Assembly: GCF_000524195.1 (NCBI RefSeq)
Contig: NW_020170398.1
Location: forward strand, 1,149,665 to 1,213,664
Length of the DNA stretch: 64,000 nucleotides
Source: Echinococcus granulosus
Taxonomy: Eukaryota > Platyhelminthes > Cestoda > Cyclophyllidea > Taeniidae
Direction of reading: 5' to 3'
Part shown: positions 35,901 through 47,920 of the stretch, one piece after another
Numbering within the stretch: position 1 is the first letter of the stretch
Layout of the letters: each line of letters starts with the position of its first letter
Position numbers and translations under genes: made by a program
The notes under the pieces: generated by a model
Database searches by the model: none
Told to the model about the DNA's origin: nothing
Seen by the model: only the letters and a program-made list of their open reading frames with translations

Positions 35901-38900
35901 TCGCCAGCTTTTTTAGAGTCACCGGCATCCACACGCATGCGATGTGCGTCCAAGGAAGTGGAGTTTCGCAAACCACCAACCAGAGTGTTATGGACAACGT
36001 AGCACATAAGCTCCCCGAGTCTCAAATAGATGTATCATTATTATTATTATACTGCTGAAAAAAGAAAACTCTACACATATTTTCATATCTTAAACACAAT
36101 CATTATTTACAGCAAGATTTGGTGAAACCGGATGTGGTAAATTGATAAAGCACACGTCGCGGATAAGAAAAAATCTAAGATCCTCTGCTGTGCTGTTGCG
36201 TGCCAACATGAAGGAATTTCAATTTGTAGAAGAATGCAGGCTGTTGCGATTCTCTACTTTACTACGTCAACCATTTCAGCTCGCATGCTGGTGGTGTGAC
36301 AATCTTCGTCCTTCTGCTACTTTTCGACTTGGAGGCAAGCATCAATGTATTTCCCTGAAGTACTAACAATAGACCACTTCTTGCAAGCCTAATAAGCGGT
36401 CGCATCAAACGGCGTGTTGTTTGAAACAAATTCACGCCAAGAAATGCAGTCATTGAGGCATTTTTACAGTTGGCCGGCATGGAAAGCTCACAGTTTGGAT
36501 GGCAATATTTGTGATTTCGACAGTGATTAACCACAGGCCACACTGAACTGATTTATAATTGGGCCATGATCAAGAAATTGGTGAAATTTCTCCAAATAGC
36601 AAGCGCATTCAAGACACCACTGCCATCTGTGGGGAATGCCTTCACCAAAAGCATTCACGTACGCACGCCTGTTGATTGCTTTTGGTGGGTAAGCGGTGAG
36701 GGTTTTGTTTCACCTGACGACGCATGGACGCTGACGGTGCAGAGGCACGAACAAAATACGTGACTGCGTTTCCCAGATGCTCTCTCAGTCGACTAAACTC
36801 TACGCAAAAAAAGGGCTGAAGAAATTTTGGATTTTGAGTCGAAAATCCCAGTTGCACAGGGTATGGAAGTAAATTTTTAAGGAGCTTGGATTAAAATAAA
36901 GCAGGACGTCTTCATAGTCAATTTTGAAAGAGTTGGGAAGGAAGGAAACTGAACAAGTCTGCACCGAACAATTACAAACGCAGTAGCATTGTTAACAATG
37001 ACAATACTAAAATATTAGCACCCGAGGAAACTGAAGAAAGTTGATTGAATTGATGACAGGGTACACGACCCACAAATTACTGTTACCCTTTTTGTCTTTA
37101 CTGAAGTGAACAAAACGCAGTGGCCATTGGCATTCCCTGGCTTCGGCGATTCACTTAAAGCAAAGCTAAGCTGAAAACTGGTTAGAGAACTGAAAAAGTC
37201 CACTTCGTGCCTACCAATTTATGCAAAGATGGGATATCTGCCCCGAAAAACCCTTTTACAACAAGGACAACAACAACAACAACAAAAAAGCTCAGCTGAC
37301 AAGGTACATTTGGGGGAGAAAAAGACGCACCTTTTGCATCTCCTTCTTGGTGTTTTCGATGAGATCGTTGCTTTTGGCCATAGTTTTATTGAAAGACTGG
37401 TACTTGTTCTTGTAAAATTCAATCTACAAATGCAAGATAAAAGGAAGAATAGAATCGCTCCGCATGAAAAAGGAGACGAAGGGTGCCTCCTGAAAAGTGT
37501 ACGGCGCGCATCAAACTAGAGGTGAATTGTCCTAGGATGTCAGACCTCGATGGGAACGAAGCAAATGAAAATTTTCGCCTAATTTGCACTTTCTAAGTAA
37601 AGTATAATTTCTACATCTTCTAAACTACTTTTGATAAATATTGCGGCAGTGGATGGACGTTGTTTCAAGAATATCAGGAACCGCACATGAGGGCAAAGCA
37701 GAATTTATGCTACTATTTGTTCCCTACAAAAGAATTTTTCAGGTAACATCTTGCCTAGATAAAATGACCCGGAACAGTGCAAAGTAGACTACAGGACTGT
37801 GGAAAGCAGGATTTAAAAGACGACGGGGGAAGAGGCAGCGAAAGATGGATTAAAAAACTCCAACAAAATAATAATAGCAACTTTTAAAGAAGAAAAGGGA
37901 TCCAAATATGAGGCTTTCGACGCACTTTATCACTCTCAACGTAAGAGGCAGACGGACTTAACATGAAGAAAACAAGACGAGAGTGGAGCTTTGAATTCCC
38001 TGCTTTACGTTCAAAGATGGTACTTTTAGACCAGCTTGAAGACTGAGAGACAGCAAAAGGTGAAGGGGATATTATGAATTCAATCCTCTACTTTAAACAA
38101 TAAGACACCCACCAACAGGAAAACGGGCGTTTGACATTTAGTAAACCACTACTAGAACAAAATGTCAGTACAAAAAAAGAGAAAAAGTGCAGCAAACAGG
38201 TCCTACGCAATCTTTTCCAACCACGCAAAGGAATGAGGAGTATGTTGATGGAGATTCTTTAATCACAAATGGGGTGCAAATATGTCAAGCCTGTAGGCCG
38301 AATAAAGCTAGACTGAAAAGTATGGAAACTTAAAGGAGCCTCCAATTCCACTCTTTTAGAACATTTAGAGAAGTGTCAATGTAAGCGGCAAAGCCAGTAC
38401 GAAGAAGCGGGTGTTTTACACTTGGAAGTCTGAAAACAAGAGAATTCCTACCCAACTCATGCAGATAATGCAAATTGGTCAAAGAAGTAAAAAAAAGACT
38501 AGTAGAAAGTGAGCAAAAAAGGAAACGGACGTTTCAGTCTTAGTAACTTCATACTACTTCATCCTGAAATTGGGGACCTTAGAAGAAAGAAGGGTTAAGA
38601 GGCGGAGAATTTATGGATATCCCAGAATGAGTAATCTATCACTAATGCAGGTCCTTTCTCCAGTAGGGAAATGCTAAAGAGGAAATGTATAATCAAGCCC
38701 ATTTAAACTATTTATCCGTATAACCTTAGTAGAGGAATGGGAAAAGGTAGTTAACATTTAATGTTACCTTGGCTCAAAAATAAGAACCCCTAGCTGAACA
38801 ATTATGACTAGCGGAGAATGAGAAGAGAAATTTGCCTGCTCTTTGAGCTTCTCCTCCACCAACTGGTGCGCCTCGAGGCGCTGTTTAAGGAGGCTGCACT

Positions 38901-41769
38901 CCTCGAGGGCTCGCTCCGTCTCGCGCTTCTCGCGCAGCACCGCCTGCTCCTGCACTGCCCGCGCCTGCACCGCCTTCGCCTCCGCCAGCTTCGCCTCCAA
39001 CTCCCGCGTCTTCAGTAGCTGCAACAGATGAACACAAGAGAGATTTTCCCAGAACTAGTTGAATAACGGTTAACCTGTCAGTTTTATATACAACTTCAGT
39101 GGCACTTCACCTGATGAGGAAGGAGGGGCCATATCAACGGAAAATAACCATGGTGCTGAGCAAGTGAGACACTGCCTCTCACAGAGTATCAAGGAGTAGA
39201 TATTTCCAATAACACGAAACAAATAGTCGCTGCATCAATGTCACCAGTGGCTGTAACAGTGAATAGCGAGGGACGAGGAAGGTTTAGGGCTGACAATTTT
39301 GTAAAGGGAACATACCCCAAAGTAAAAACTGCTTAACCTGACGATTGGTTAGTACCTACAAGGCTTCGGGAAAGAAACTTTCACAAGTGCGGCTGATCCA
39401 TTTCAGAACAGCTCATGTCATTTCCTCGAGGGTTCCTTGGAGCCCAGAATGCGCTAACTTACCGAAATTGAATATTTTTTGTGCATAATGACTGCGGCCA
39501 TCATTCCCGCAGAGAGACTGATTTTTAATTTAAAAACAGACGATCATGCATCAATAAGAATTTCCACATGCTGAGTGAATGCTCGCAGGAGTGACTGGGG
39601 ACTAGGAACGACCGTGGCCGAGACCGTCGTTGAGAGAGGTACGTTAAGCCGTCGTTTTGGGATTTGCAACATTCAAGTAGCTTACTCCAGAGCGGCTGAA
39701 TGGAGCTTCAATATGAGAACCGCCCAAGTTTGGATTCTGTGCTTCTATTCACATGCAAACATCACCATTATTGGCTGCCATCTTTGTTGACGGTGACTGC
39801 GCTAGCCTAGCCACTATGTATGCGTCCGTTGTATGTGATGGAAGGCACTTATTACTTACTACAGTGCGCAGCATTAGCCACAGAAGCATTCCTTTTATCG
39901 AAAAACCTGCAATATTGAGTCCTGAAGTGGCTTGAATATCCCTGCACTGTTACAAAAAAAATTGCATATCCACATCTCCACATATAGGTAGCAAAAGTCC
40001 ACCTAAAAGGACCACAATTGAAAACCACAAAGCATTGACTCCAACTCCCGCGCCTTCAGCAATTACATGGAGGGACAGGTAAAATCTGGGACTATCTTTG
40101 CATTCATAACCCTTTGAATTTGTCTCCCGAAGCAGCGACAGCAAACGCAAACAAAGAAGTGAATAAACGAGTCAATATGCTCACTTATTACCTGCTGGGC
40201 TTTTACATCAAAGTAAGCTAACTACTTAGTTAAGAGGCTTTAAAAATAACCCAAACAAGACGTCATAAAGCCCAACAAAGACATCAAAAAGCAAGCAATT
40301 TAGAATGCAATGTCATATTTTACCAATCAAATTAACTATACCTGCAGAGGGATTCCTAATAAAAAGATGGAAACTGTGCGGTGCTTTGCAATGACCTTTC
40401 TCAAAACCAGACTATCAATGCGTCACGGAGGACAAGTTATGCCTTCTTTTAATACAGTGCACGAATCCAAGAGAAGGGTGACCAACAATTTCTAAAATTG
40501 TTTTACGCCAAAATTTTTACGTTGGAGTCCCTTGAACAACTATGTTTAGACGTCATTGAAGGAGTCCTCGAAGCTGGATGCCCTCAATATCAAGGACTTA
40601 TGGTATTGTGCAAACAATAAAGTCGTAATCGAAATAAATACAGACCACGCAAAAAGTAGCTGCCCTAGGGACCGCACGAAAACGGATGGCGAATTTATCC
40701 GACAGGGATGAGATAGTCAGGGACCTAATCAAATAGGTACTATCATTACTGCCTAATTAGCCAGAACACTTATAAAGTGTAGTTTTAGATGACAGCAAAG
40801 ATCAGGATAACGTCCGCAATGACACATTCACAAGCATGAATCGGTCACAGATTGAAACGTCGATCAGATAAATACGAACAAGCCGATGATCTGAATATTA
40901 TCAATGAGAATAACGGTTGAGGGAAATAAAAGCAACTTAAGTGTGCTCCACTTTTATTTGAAGAGGTACTGAATAACATAGGGTAAAAAAATAATTAAGA
41001 GGCTGGAAGGTTGGTCTAACTAAAGACGCCACGATTACCTTTTGCACGTAACTTTCACGTTTTTCGTGGTCCGCGATGAATTTCTGCAGTTTATCAGCCA
41101 ACATTTGATTCTCTTCCCGAAGTTTATTATTCTTTTCCAAATAGTCGTTCAGTTGGGTTTGAATTTCGTTGATTCCACTCTGAAACCGGTCAGCCACCTC
41201 CTTACGCTTCTCGTCTTCTGACTGAGCCATCGCCAAGCTTTGATCCTACGGAATCACTCTACTGAAAACGGTTTGAAAACCAACGTACCCTTATCAAGTG
41301 ATTTTGCTTCTGGAGCTCCCTACACAAAGCCTCTAACTTTTCCCTCTGTATATTCGCTCGATTAAAACTATCAAGGTACTGATCACGTTCAGCCGCGACC
41401 TGAAATTTTCACAGATCATACTCCTTTTCAAAAACTCCAACGATTCATTACTAAAACAAGGAAGTTCTTACAGATAAAATGCGCTTTTCTGTGAGCTTGA
41501 GCTTTGAACTCATCTCGCTGTTTTCCGAATTAAGGATTTGAAACTTTCTATACAGTGCAATAAGTTTATCCTCATCACTAGCATCTTCCGGGAGAGTGCG
41601 CAGTTCACCAGCTGAAAAGACTTGGTGTAAACTACTGACAGCACGAACCTATAAATTTAAGCTCTCTTTTGCGATGCTTTTTGGTCAAACCGAGGACACT
41701 TTTTTGCTTTTCTTCCTCTTGCTTCTGTTTTTCTTCAATAATTTCGGCGACCGGTTCCTCAGTAGCCAT
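32978..41769 (-). CDS. TXLN: Taxilin family coiled-coil protein
   Basis: Eight minus-strand exons: 41769-41649, 41611-41472, 41399-41289, 41245-41039, 39018-38836, 37423-37331, 33694-33496 and 33063-32978. They join in frame to 379 residues starting MATEEPVAEI. The middle is one long coiled coil with family signatures: KLEALCRELQKQN, EDEKRKEVADRFQ, INEIQTQLNDYLEKNNKLR, EFYKNKYQSFNKTMAKSNDL, EWRSKWEVSQKALLDM and LSNLCRALR. The last exon is an acidic Lys/Glu tail. Taxilins bind syntaxins not engaged in SNARE complexes and the nascent-chain complex, and act in vesicle traffic in the cytoplasm. Vertebrate paralogues are longer (about 530-550 residues) mainly through their N-terminal parts; this one is short at that end. 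Exon 5 ends at AGCAG/GCAAAT, a GC-AG intron; the other donors are GT. Introns range from 37 nt to 3.6 kb. Confidence 0.93.
35674..36050. repeat. AAT/ATT microsatellites in a taxilin intron
   Basis: Short perfect AAT units at 35674-35689 and ATT units at 36036-36050 lie in the large intron between taxilin exons 6 and 7. A further ACA run lies at 37266-37284. Confidence 0.8.
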
Positions 41770-43626
41770 ACCAGGTGCGAACTAGGACACTAGAACAACC
41801 ACAGCCCAAGCCTGTTAAAATTAGCGCACTTTTGGCAAAAACGACTAAGCACTTGCTCAAAGCTCGTAGTTAATTTTACCTCTTAAAAATTTGCAAAAAA
41901 ATATCATATGATATGCATTGAAATGGGTTTGTAGACATTTTTTATAGTGTATGTGTCTGTAGTATTTTTACCGCGATTGCAGATATTTCAATTGGAGCAC
42001 TGACACTACAACTCTTTTATCGTACTATTAGATTCGACAGCATGTACTTCACAAAAGCTCAAAATTTTTGTTTTTGGGCATTTTTTAGAGCAGTGTTTAT
42101 TGGAGATCTGTGTGATGCACCGTGAGTTGTTATACCCCTAGGAGGTTACTAAAAGATGCTTTATCCTTTCAGCACAGCGCTACTAGGGGCCATTGACATA
42201 GTTTTATAGGGCATTCTACATGACAGACGCATAGTCTGTGGTGACTGTAGGTTGCACCTGTTTCTATACGGCTAAAAAAATAGCAAATCTCCGCACCTTC
42301 TCCCCTCTGAGCATCTCGGTGCTGCTGCGGTTACCCTTTTTCTCGCGTAATACGCATATATTAAAGTAAACAAATCACCGTACAGGGAAAACCGATGCCA
42401 TGAGGGATTCAAACCCATGTGAGGGTGCAACTTAATATTTATGATAATGTATACAGTCCGTTTGGTTTGAATCCTAGAATCTTACTACCTTTGTGAGTCC
42501 ATTTGCATAAAAAAGGACTTTGTGAATAATTATGCTAAGGACAGGACTATATTTCATAGCGGGCATTGGAGTATCTCGCGACTTCTTTGAAGACAAAAGA
42601 CGATATAATGCTCGGGCAAAACATATACATTTAACACACAGAAGGGGTTTGCGGCTACTGACATGCCACAGAGTCCAGCCCATTCAGTTTATGGTGCACT
42701 GATTAAGACACAAAGCCGCCCTTTACCAGAGTCGTAAGTTAAACAAACATCCAACGCATTGTTAGCACTTTATCTAAGTCTATTGTTTCTCGTAGTCACA
42801 TCTATACCTTCACAGTATGAAATGTCATTTTGTTCTGCCAGATTTAATGACCCTGTCTTTGAGGTCATTTGAGAGTAATGAAGTCTTAGCTTCACCCTGT
42901 CAGCACTTGTTGTGTCTAAAGCAGATGCCCTTCCAACCCATTTGTAGAAAGCCCCTACGGATTCACCCACCCCCATTATTAGTTTCTTTTTATTTAACCA
43001 GAGTAATCGGGATAACTTTTTAAGCGGCATAGGACTTGTTCCCCGATGTCGATGATGGCCGCGATGTCTTCCCTGAAGCTGTAATAGGGCATCCGAAATA
43101 AAAGTACAAATTATTATTCCTGTACAGAAGGCCTGGGCGACTTTTGGGCATGGCTGGAGAGCCCGGTCGGATATCAAGAATAATAACTGCGGAGGTAAAA
43201 GTATTGAATGGCCAAAGCAAGAGACCGAGCTTCCAAACCCCACTACCGCCGTCACCACCAATTTTGCCGTCCCACTTTGCTGTAGCGGTAGGTGGTAATT
43301 AAACCGATGCAAACCCACTTATTGAGTCCAAGCTTCACCACGAATTTTACTAAGAAAATGCCCCTCTGCTGAACCATCGGAAGCATATTGTGCCTATGGT
43401 GAGTCATTCATCATTTGATTTGCGAAACATGGAAACGTAGAACTGATACCTTCTGTGGTATACCTTGTTTTTTTGTACTGGATTATATTCTGACAACGTC
43501 GACAAAGTGAAGGAGCGATGTTAACTTCGGGTGGCAAATTCAGCTAGTCTGGATCAGTGAGGTCTACGAATAAACATATGCCAGAGAATGAATCCGTGTT
43601 CTCATACCGATCGCGGCAAGGATCCC
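41770..43626. other. Upstream region of taxilin
   Basis: Should hold the taxilin promoter, since transcription runs leftward from about 41.8 kb. A 182-codon minus ORF (42770-43318) has no family features and overlaps other open frames; it is not called a gene. Confidence 0.35.
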
Positions 43627-43632
43627 TTTATT
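43627..43632 (-). terminator. Candidate poly(A) signal of the hnRNP gene
   Basis: AATAAA on the minus strand, about 1 kb downstream of the hnRNP stop. Long 3' untranslated regions are usual for this family; its use here is inferred. Confidence 0.3.
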
Positions 43633-44627
43633 ACAGCGTAAAAGTGCGCAGCCACGCCGCAACTTTCAAACGAGAAGCCAAGCTCACACCCTGTAAACCC
43701 CACCAAATAAAGGAAGCGGGGCCGCAGACGGCTCAGCGACATTTACCACCCGCACACTTCCTTGAAGGCCCAACGTGACACACAATAAGTTGAGGTAACC
43801 GTGCCAATGAGCACTTGCGCGTGCGAAAGCAGCGCGGCTCGAAACACCCCACGCACCGCTGTCAGTCAGCCCTGCCAAGTATGGTAAAGCCAAAGAGTAG
43901 ACCTCCTAGAGAACTGACAACCGGATGAAGCGTGGCCCCCCAGATCCATCCCCAAAATTGAGGGTTGACAAAGGCAGACCTTGGGTAGTCCTCTGGCATC
44001 CAATCACACCAACAGCCGCCGACACGCGGGTAAAAACCACACGCCAAAGCCAACCATCAACCAGAGCAGCACAAGAGGTGCAATAACCCCCAACGCTTTA
44101 TAGGGTCCTTAGGCGTCACCATTTTGCGTCATTTTTGCACGTCCCCCGCTTAACACGGAGTGCGGCGGGAAGCAGAGGAAGGAGTGAAGTAAGAAGAACC
44201 GTGCGAGGAAAGATAGAGGAACAAAACAGAATGCATGGCGAAGGACTGTGAAAGTCGAAGATGGGAGTGAGGGCATGAACACGAAACGCCTGGGTGCTGG
44301 CAGCTAGGGAACGGTGATGGGACAGGGACGAGTGGCGGCAAAACCACACATAGACAATAGACAGAGAGGTTTCTGTACACAAACATCCGGCGCGCCAACA
44401 CATTTCGCAGCGTCTTTTTCTTCAGTCCTCTTTTCCTAGGCACTTGGGGGCAAACCGAGAGACCGACATGTGGGACGGAGAGGGAGAAGCATTGCCGTGC
44501 GTGTGTGCTGGGGATAGCGAGGAGGCGGAAGGGAGTGTGACGGGTAGTTGTCGTGTCTCTGTACAGCGGGGATCGAAAACAAACGTTCGATCGAGTCAGC
44601 GGGAGCCTATCCATGCATCCGCCGTGG

Positions 44628-46713
44628 TTAAGGGTGCGGTGCAGCCGCTGCATAGTCGAAGGTAGGGACGGAAGGAGCAGATGGTTCGGCGGGGTTCCAG
44701 TGGGAAGAGGAGTTTGTTACTGCCGGCGCAGCAGCAGGATAACCCATTGCTCCTGCGCCACCACCAGCTGCGCCAGGCGCGGCCGCAGCCACTGCTGCCG
44801 CCGCACTGTTTTGATAATGCGGATTAGGGGCGGCTGATGCTGCTGCGGCGTTGTGATGGGGATGATGGGCGTTATTTGACCGCCCAGCGCCGTACTGACC
44901 ACGGAAGAGAGCAGAATTCGTGGCGTAGTTGGCATATATACCTGGGTGCACCAAAAATGACTCTTTGCATAGGGAAACAGAAACAAAGAACTGAATGGAA
45001 AAAGGCATATATTTGCGTCCTTCAGTGACCACCGTCCCCGGCGCTGCATAAGCATTCACATAAATGTAAAGGCTACTATCACGTGATCCAGGGAATTCAC
45101 AGAAAGTAATAAATTGTGCACTGACTAATGATTCCATTAATTCGAGTCTATGTTGAAAATGCTTTACAACTGTAAATGTTAAGTGAAGAGACAAAGCCGT
45201 GTGTGTGGGCGCGCATATGCGCAAACACAGGTGACCTATGAGATATATCAGCAGAGGGCACGGAAAAATTAAAGTACGCATGTAGTAGACATGTAACACT
45301 TTTTGCTGGAGTGGGAAATAAGACCACCAAAAAATACTCGTGGTTTGAGTGCTACCTAGACTAAAATACTTAAAGGCAGTCTGGCCAATTCATCAGGAAG
45401 CGTACTCACCATAGCCGCCGGTTGCAGTACTGGGGTTAGCCGCGGCACCGAAATAGTCATAGCATCCGTAGTATCCACCATAAGTATAGGGGTCCAAACT
45501 GGCATAAGCACTGGAATAATCTCCGTAAGGATAGGGTGCGTAGGCAGCATAAGCTGGGTCAATGTAGCCGAGACACTTCATATCTAAAAAACGACACATC
45601 CGAAAAAAGGTCAGACTGGATGATGCAATAGAAGTGTACGACAGAAAATACTCACTCTTGTTCTTGTTTGCTTGATCCTTTGTTACGGCAACCCGCACAT
45701 CGCACTGAAATAAGTGGGAAAAAATGCACCCAAATCAAAATGCGAATGAGAAATTAAGCCGCAAAAGGACCCAACGATAGAAGAGGGACGAAACAAAGGT
45801 AAATAGCGTAGAGCTTAACAACTACACGCAAAACAGTGGCGTATAAACTTACGCTACGTCGGTGATATAAAAACCACAAAGCAAGACCACGGTTGTTTCA
45901 AACAGAAGGCATTATTGTCAGTGCAAGTTAACAACTATGACGGCGAACAGCACAAAATTATGATAGTTGATCAAAAGCCTACCAAGCGGCCGTGGATTTC
46001 CTGCCTTTCCTTGGCTATGGCTTTGCGAGCAGCAGCTTCGGTCGCGAAGCTGACGAAAATGTAGTGCTTTCGCTTTCCTTTTTGCAGGTCGAAGGGCAGA
46101 TCGAGAGACTCAACCTAAATTACATTAGTCTAGGGCAAACATTGTACTAACCTGCCCAAATTGACTGAAGTACTCTTTTATCCTCTCCTCAGTGAGCTCG
46201 GGATCTATACCGCCAACAAATATTTTCTTCATAGCTTCACGGGAGGGCTTGGCCCTTTTGGGGTCAATCCTTTTTCCCATGAGTTTGTGTTCGGGAACGC
46301 TGAGGACTTTATTTACCGAGTCTTCATTTTCAAACGTAACAAAACCGAAACCCCGAGAGTGTCCCGTGAAACGATCAATCTTTATAATGCACCGAGTAAC
46401 ATTGCCCCACTGGGAAAAATAAGACTGAAGATCCTCTAACAAAATGTCAAAGAGAGAACATTAAATACCGCTAGTTGTTTCCCAGTTTAGTCCACCAACA
46501 AACAGCTTTCTATGACAAACAATTAAAACACCATTGACTTGATTACCGAACATCATCGTCAGACTCAGACTGCACAGTAGCATCACCTGATCCGTCTGGG
46601 TGCTTTTCGGCAGTGTTGTTCTCCACAACGGAAGGTGAATCCTCCCTTATTTCGTCAGATTTTTCAACATCATTCGGGCTTCTCTCCGAATTCTCACACA
46701 TTGCATCCATCAT
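44628..46713 (-). CDS. hnRNP A/B/D-like RNA-binding protein, two RRMs
   Basis: Seven minus-strand exons (46713-46547, 46509-46469, 46435-46152, 46114-45983, 45704-45656, 45583-45410, 44941-44628) give 386 residues in frame. Residues 1-55 are acidic and Ser-rich. RRM1 has KLFVGGLNW (57-65) and RGFGFVTF (97-104). RRM2 has KIFVGGIDPELTEERI (140-155) and KHYIFVSF (180-187), where the second RNP1 is diverged from the usual RGFxFITF. The tail is Tyr/Gly/Ala-rich (PYPYGDYSSAYASLDP, then polyAla with Gly and Pro), a low-complexity region as in hnRNP D/AB and Drosophila Squid. Such proteins bind AU- or GU-rich RNA and act in splicing, mRNA stability and transport, mostly in the nucleus. Three introns are only 33-37 nt. 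Two consecutive ATG codons start the frame. It is head-to-head with TECR. Confidence 0.93.
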
Positions 46714-47920
46714 CCGTGTGGCAATGCGTAATGGTGGCTATTTTTAAGCGTTTCTCATATTAAAACAAATTTGCATCAATGAATTTGCCAAAGACGTGGG
46801 ATGCAAAAGCTGACTCGGTAAGAGTGAAAACACGTTTGATAAAATCAATTTTTAAAGACTTGATTGATGCATATCTCCTGTATTCCAGCAAATCATTTAT
46901 CTATGCCCAGTTACATTTTACAAATTATCTTGCACTTTATTTAAATTGGAAGCCAGCCCTAAACAGGAGGAGAGTATTGCAAAGCATAAATAGTAAGCAA
47001 TTTTTTTAGGATATCTGCCTACACTGAAGCTAACTTAGGAATTTTTGTGCACGAACCACCCTCATCAGCATAATAGGGGTTCTTAAAGCGACGGGGACTA
47101 AATCTCCATTTCGAATTAGTAACAATTTTGCTTTACAACGTGGCCTGATAAGCTAACCCAACCGAATTATACACACTGAGAAACACCTAAGTTCTTATCG
47201 GATAAACTTTAACTCCGCAGAATGAACCAAATCACCCTCACCAAATGCTTAACTTCAAGCTTTTAAGAATGATCTGTGGTTCTTACGTCAGAAACGCAAG
47301 ACCCACAAACCCCCCCTCTAAGTCGTAGCTCACTTATTTGATAATTTGCTTTATTGTGCCACTGCGCACAAAACAACACCAGCCTTTTTATCGGTGTAAC
47401 CGCAGCGCTTTAAGGCCTCTTTAAAGACAACACTCTACAATGCGAGCAGAATATGCATTGTCGACTAACAGCAGGGCTTGGGACTGCCGCCACTCCACGG
47501 AGGCCAGGCCGCCATGCGGAGGAATAGTAGCCAAGTGTTTAGGCAGCCCGCCCTCAAGGTTGAGAGTTAAAATAATGACTAGCGTGTTTTGCGATAATAA
47601 TTTTTCCCGAGTATTACTGCTGTGTACTTAAATGCACAACTCAGTGCGCCTCTTCTTTAATCACTAAACTTATCAAATACTTGTAGCCTAAATAAAGGCG
47701 AATATCGTTCGGCGAAATGGCTACCATTAAAAGGGTAACTTTGAATGTTTTAAACTTTTGCCTTCATGTTTTCTAGAACAACACCTAACTTTAGCGAAAT
47801 TTGCACTAAACTTTTAAATATGCTTTATAAGACTGTACAACCAATCACAAAATTGGCTTACCAACCGCGTGTTCAGTTGTCCGCTTTTCGCCTTTGGTCG
47901 TAAACGCGCTAGGGTTTATT
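46714..47920. promoter_or_regulatory. Shared upstream region of the hnRNP gene and TECR
   Basis: 1.2 kb between two divergent initiators. No TATA-like element or CpG-rich island stands out by eye. It should contain both promoters and 5' untranslated sequence. Confidence 0.4.

Noticed and set aside
42385..42440. Minus-strand GGTTTGAATCC-like sequence suggesting a tRNA T arm
   Set aside because: No matching A box, anticodon arm or 7-bp acceptor stem could be formed around it. Similar short matches near 5765 and 42460 fail the same way.
42770..43318. 182-codon minus-strand ORF upstream of taxilin
   Set aside because: No recognisable domain, another long frame overlaps it, and an ORF of this length is expected about once by chance in a window this size.
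44150..44653. 167-codon minus-strand ORF overlapping the hnRNP 3' end
   Set aside because: It lies in the pyrimidine-rich 3' untranslated region and overlaps the true last exon in another frame.
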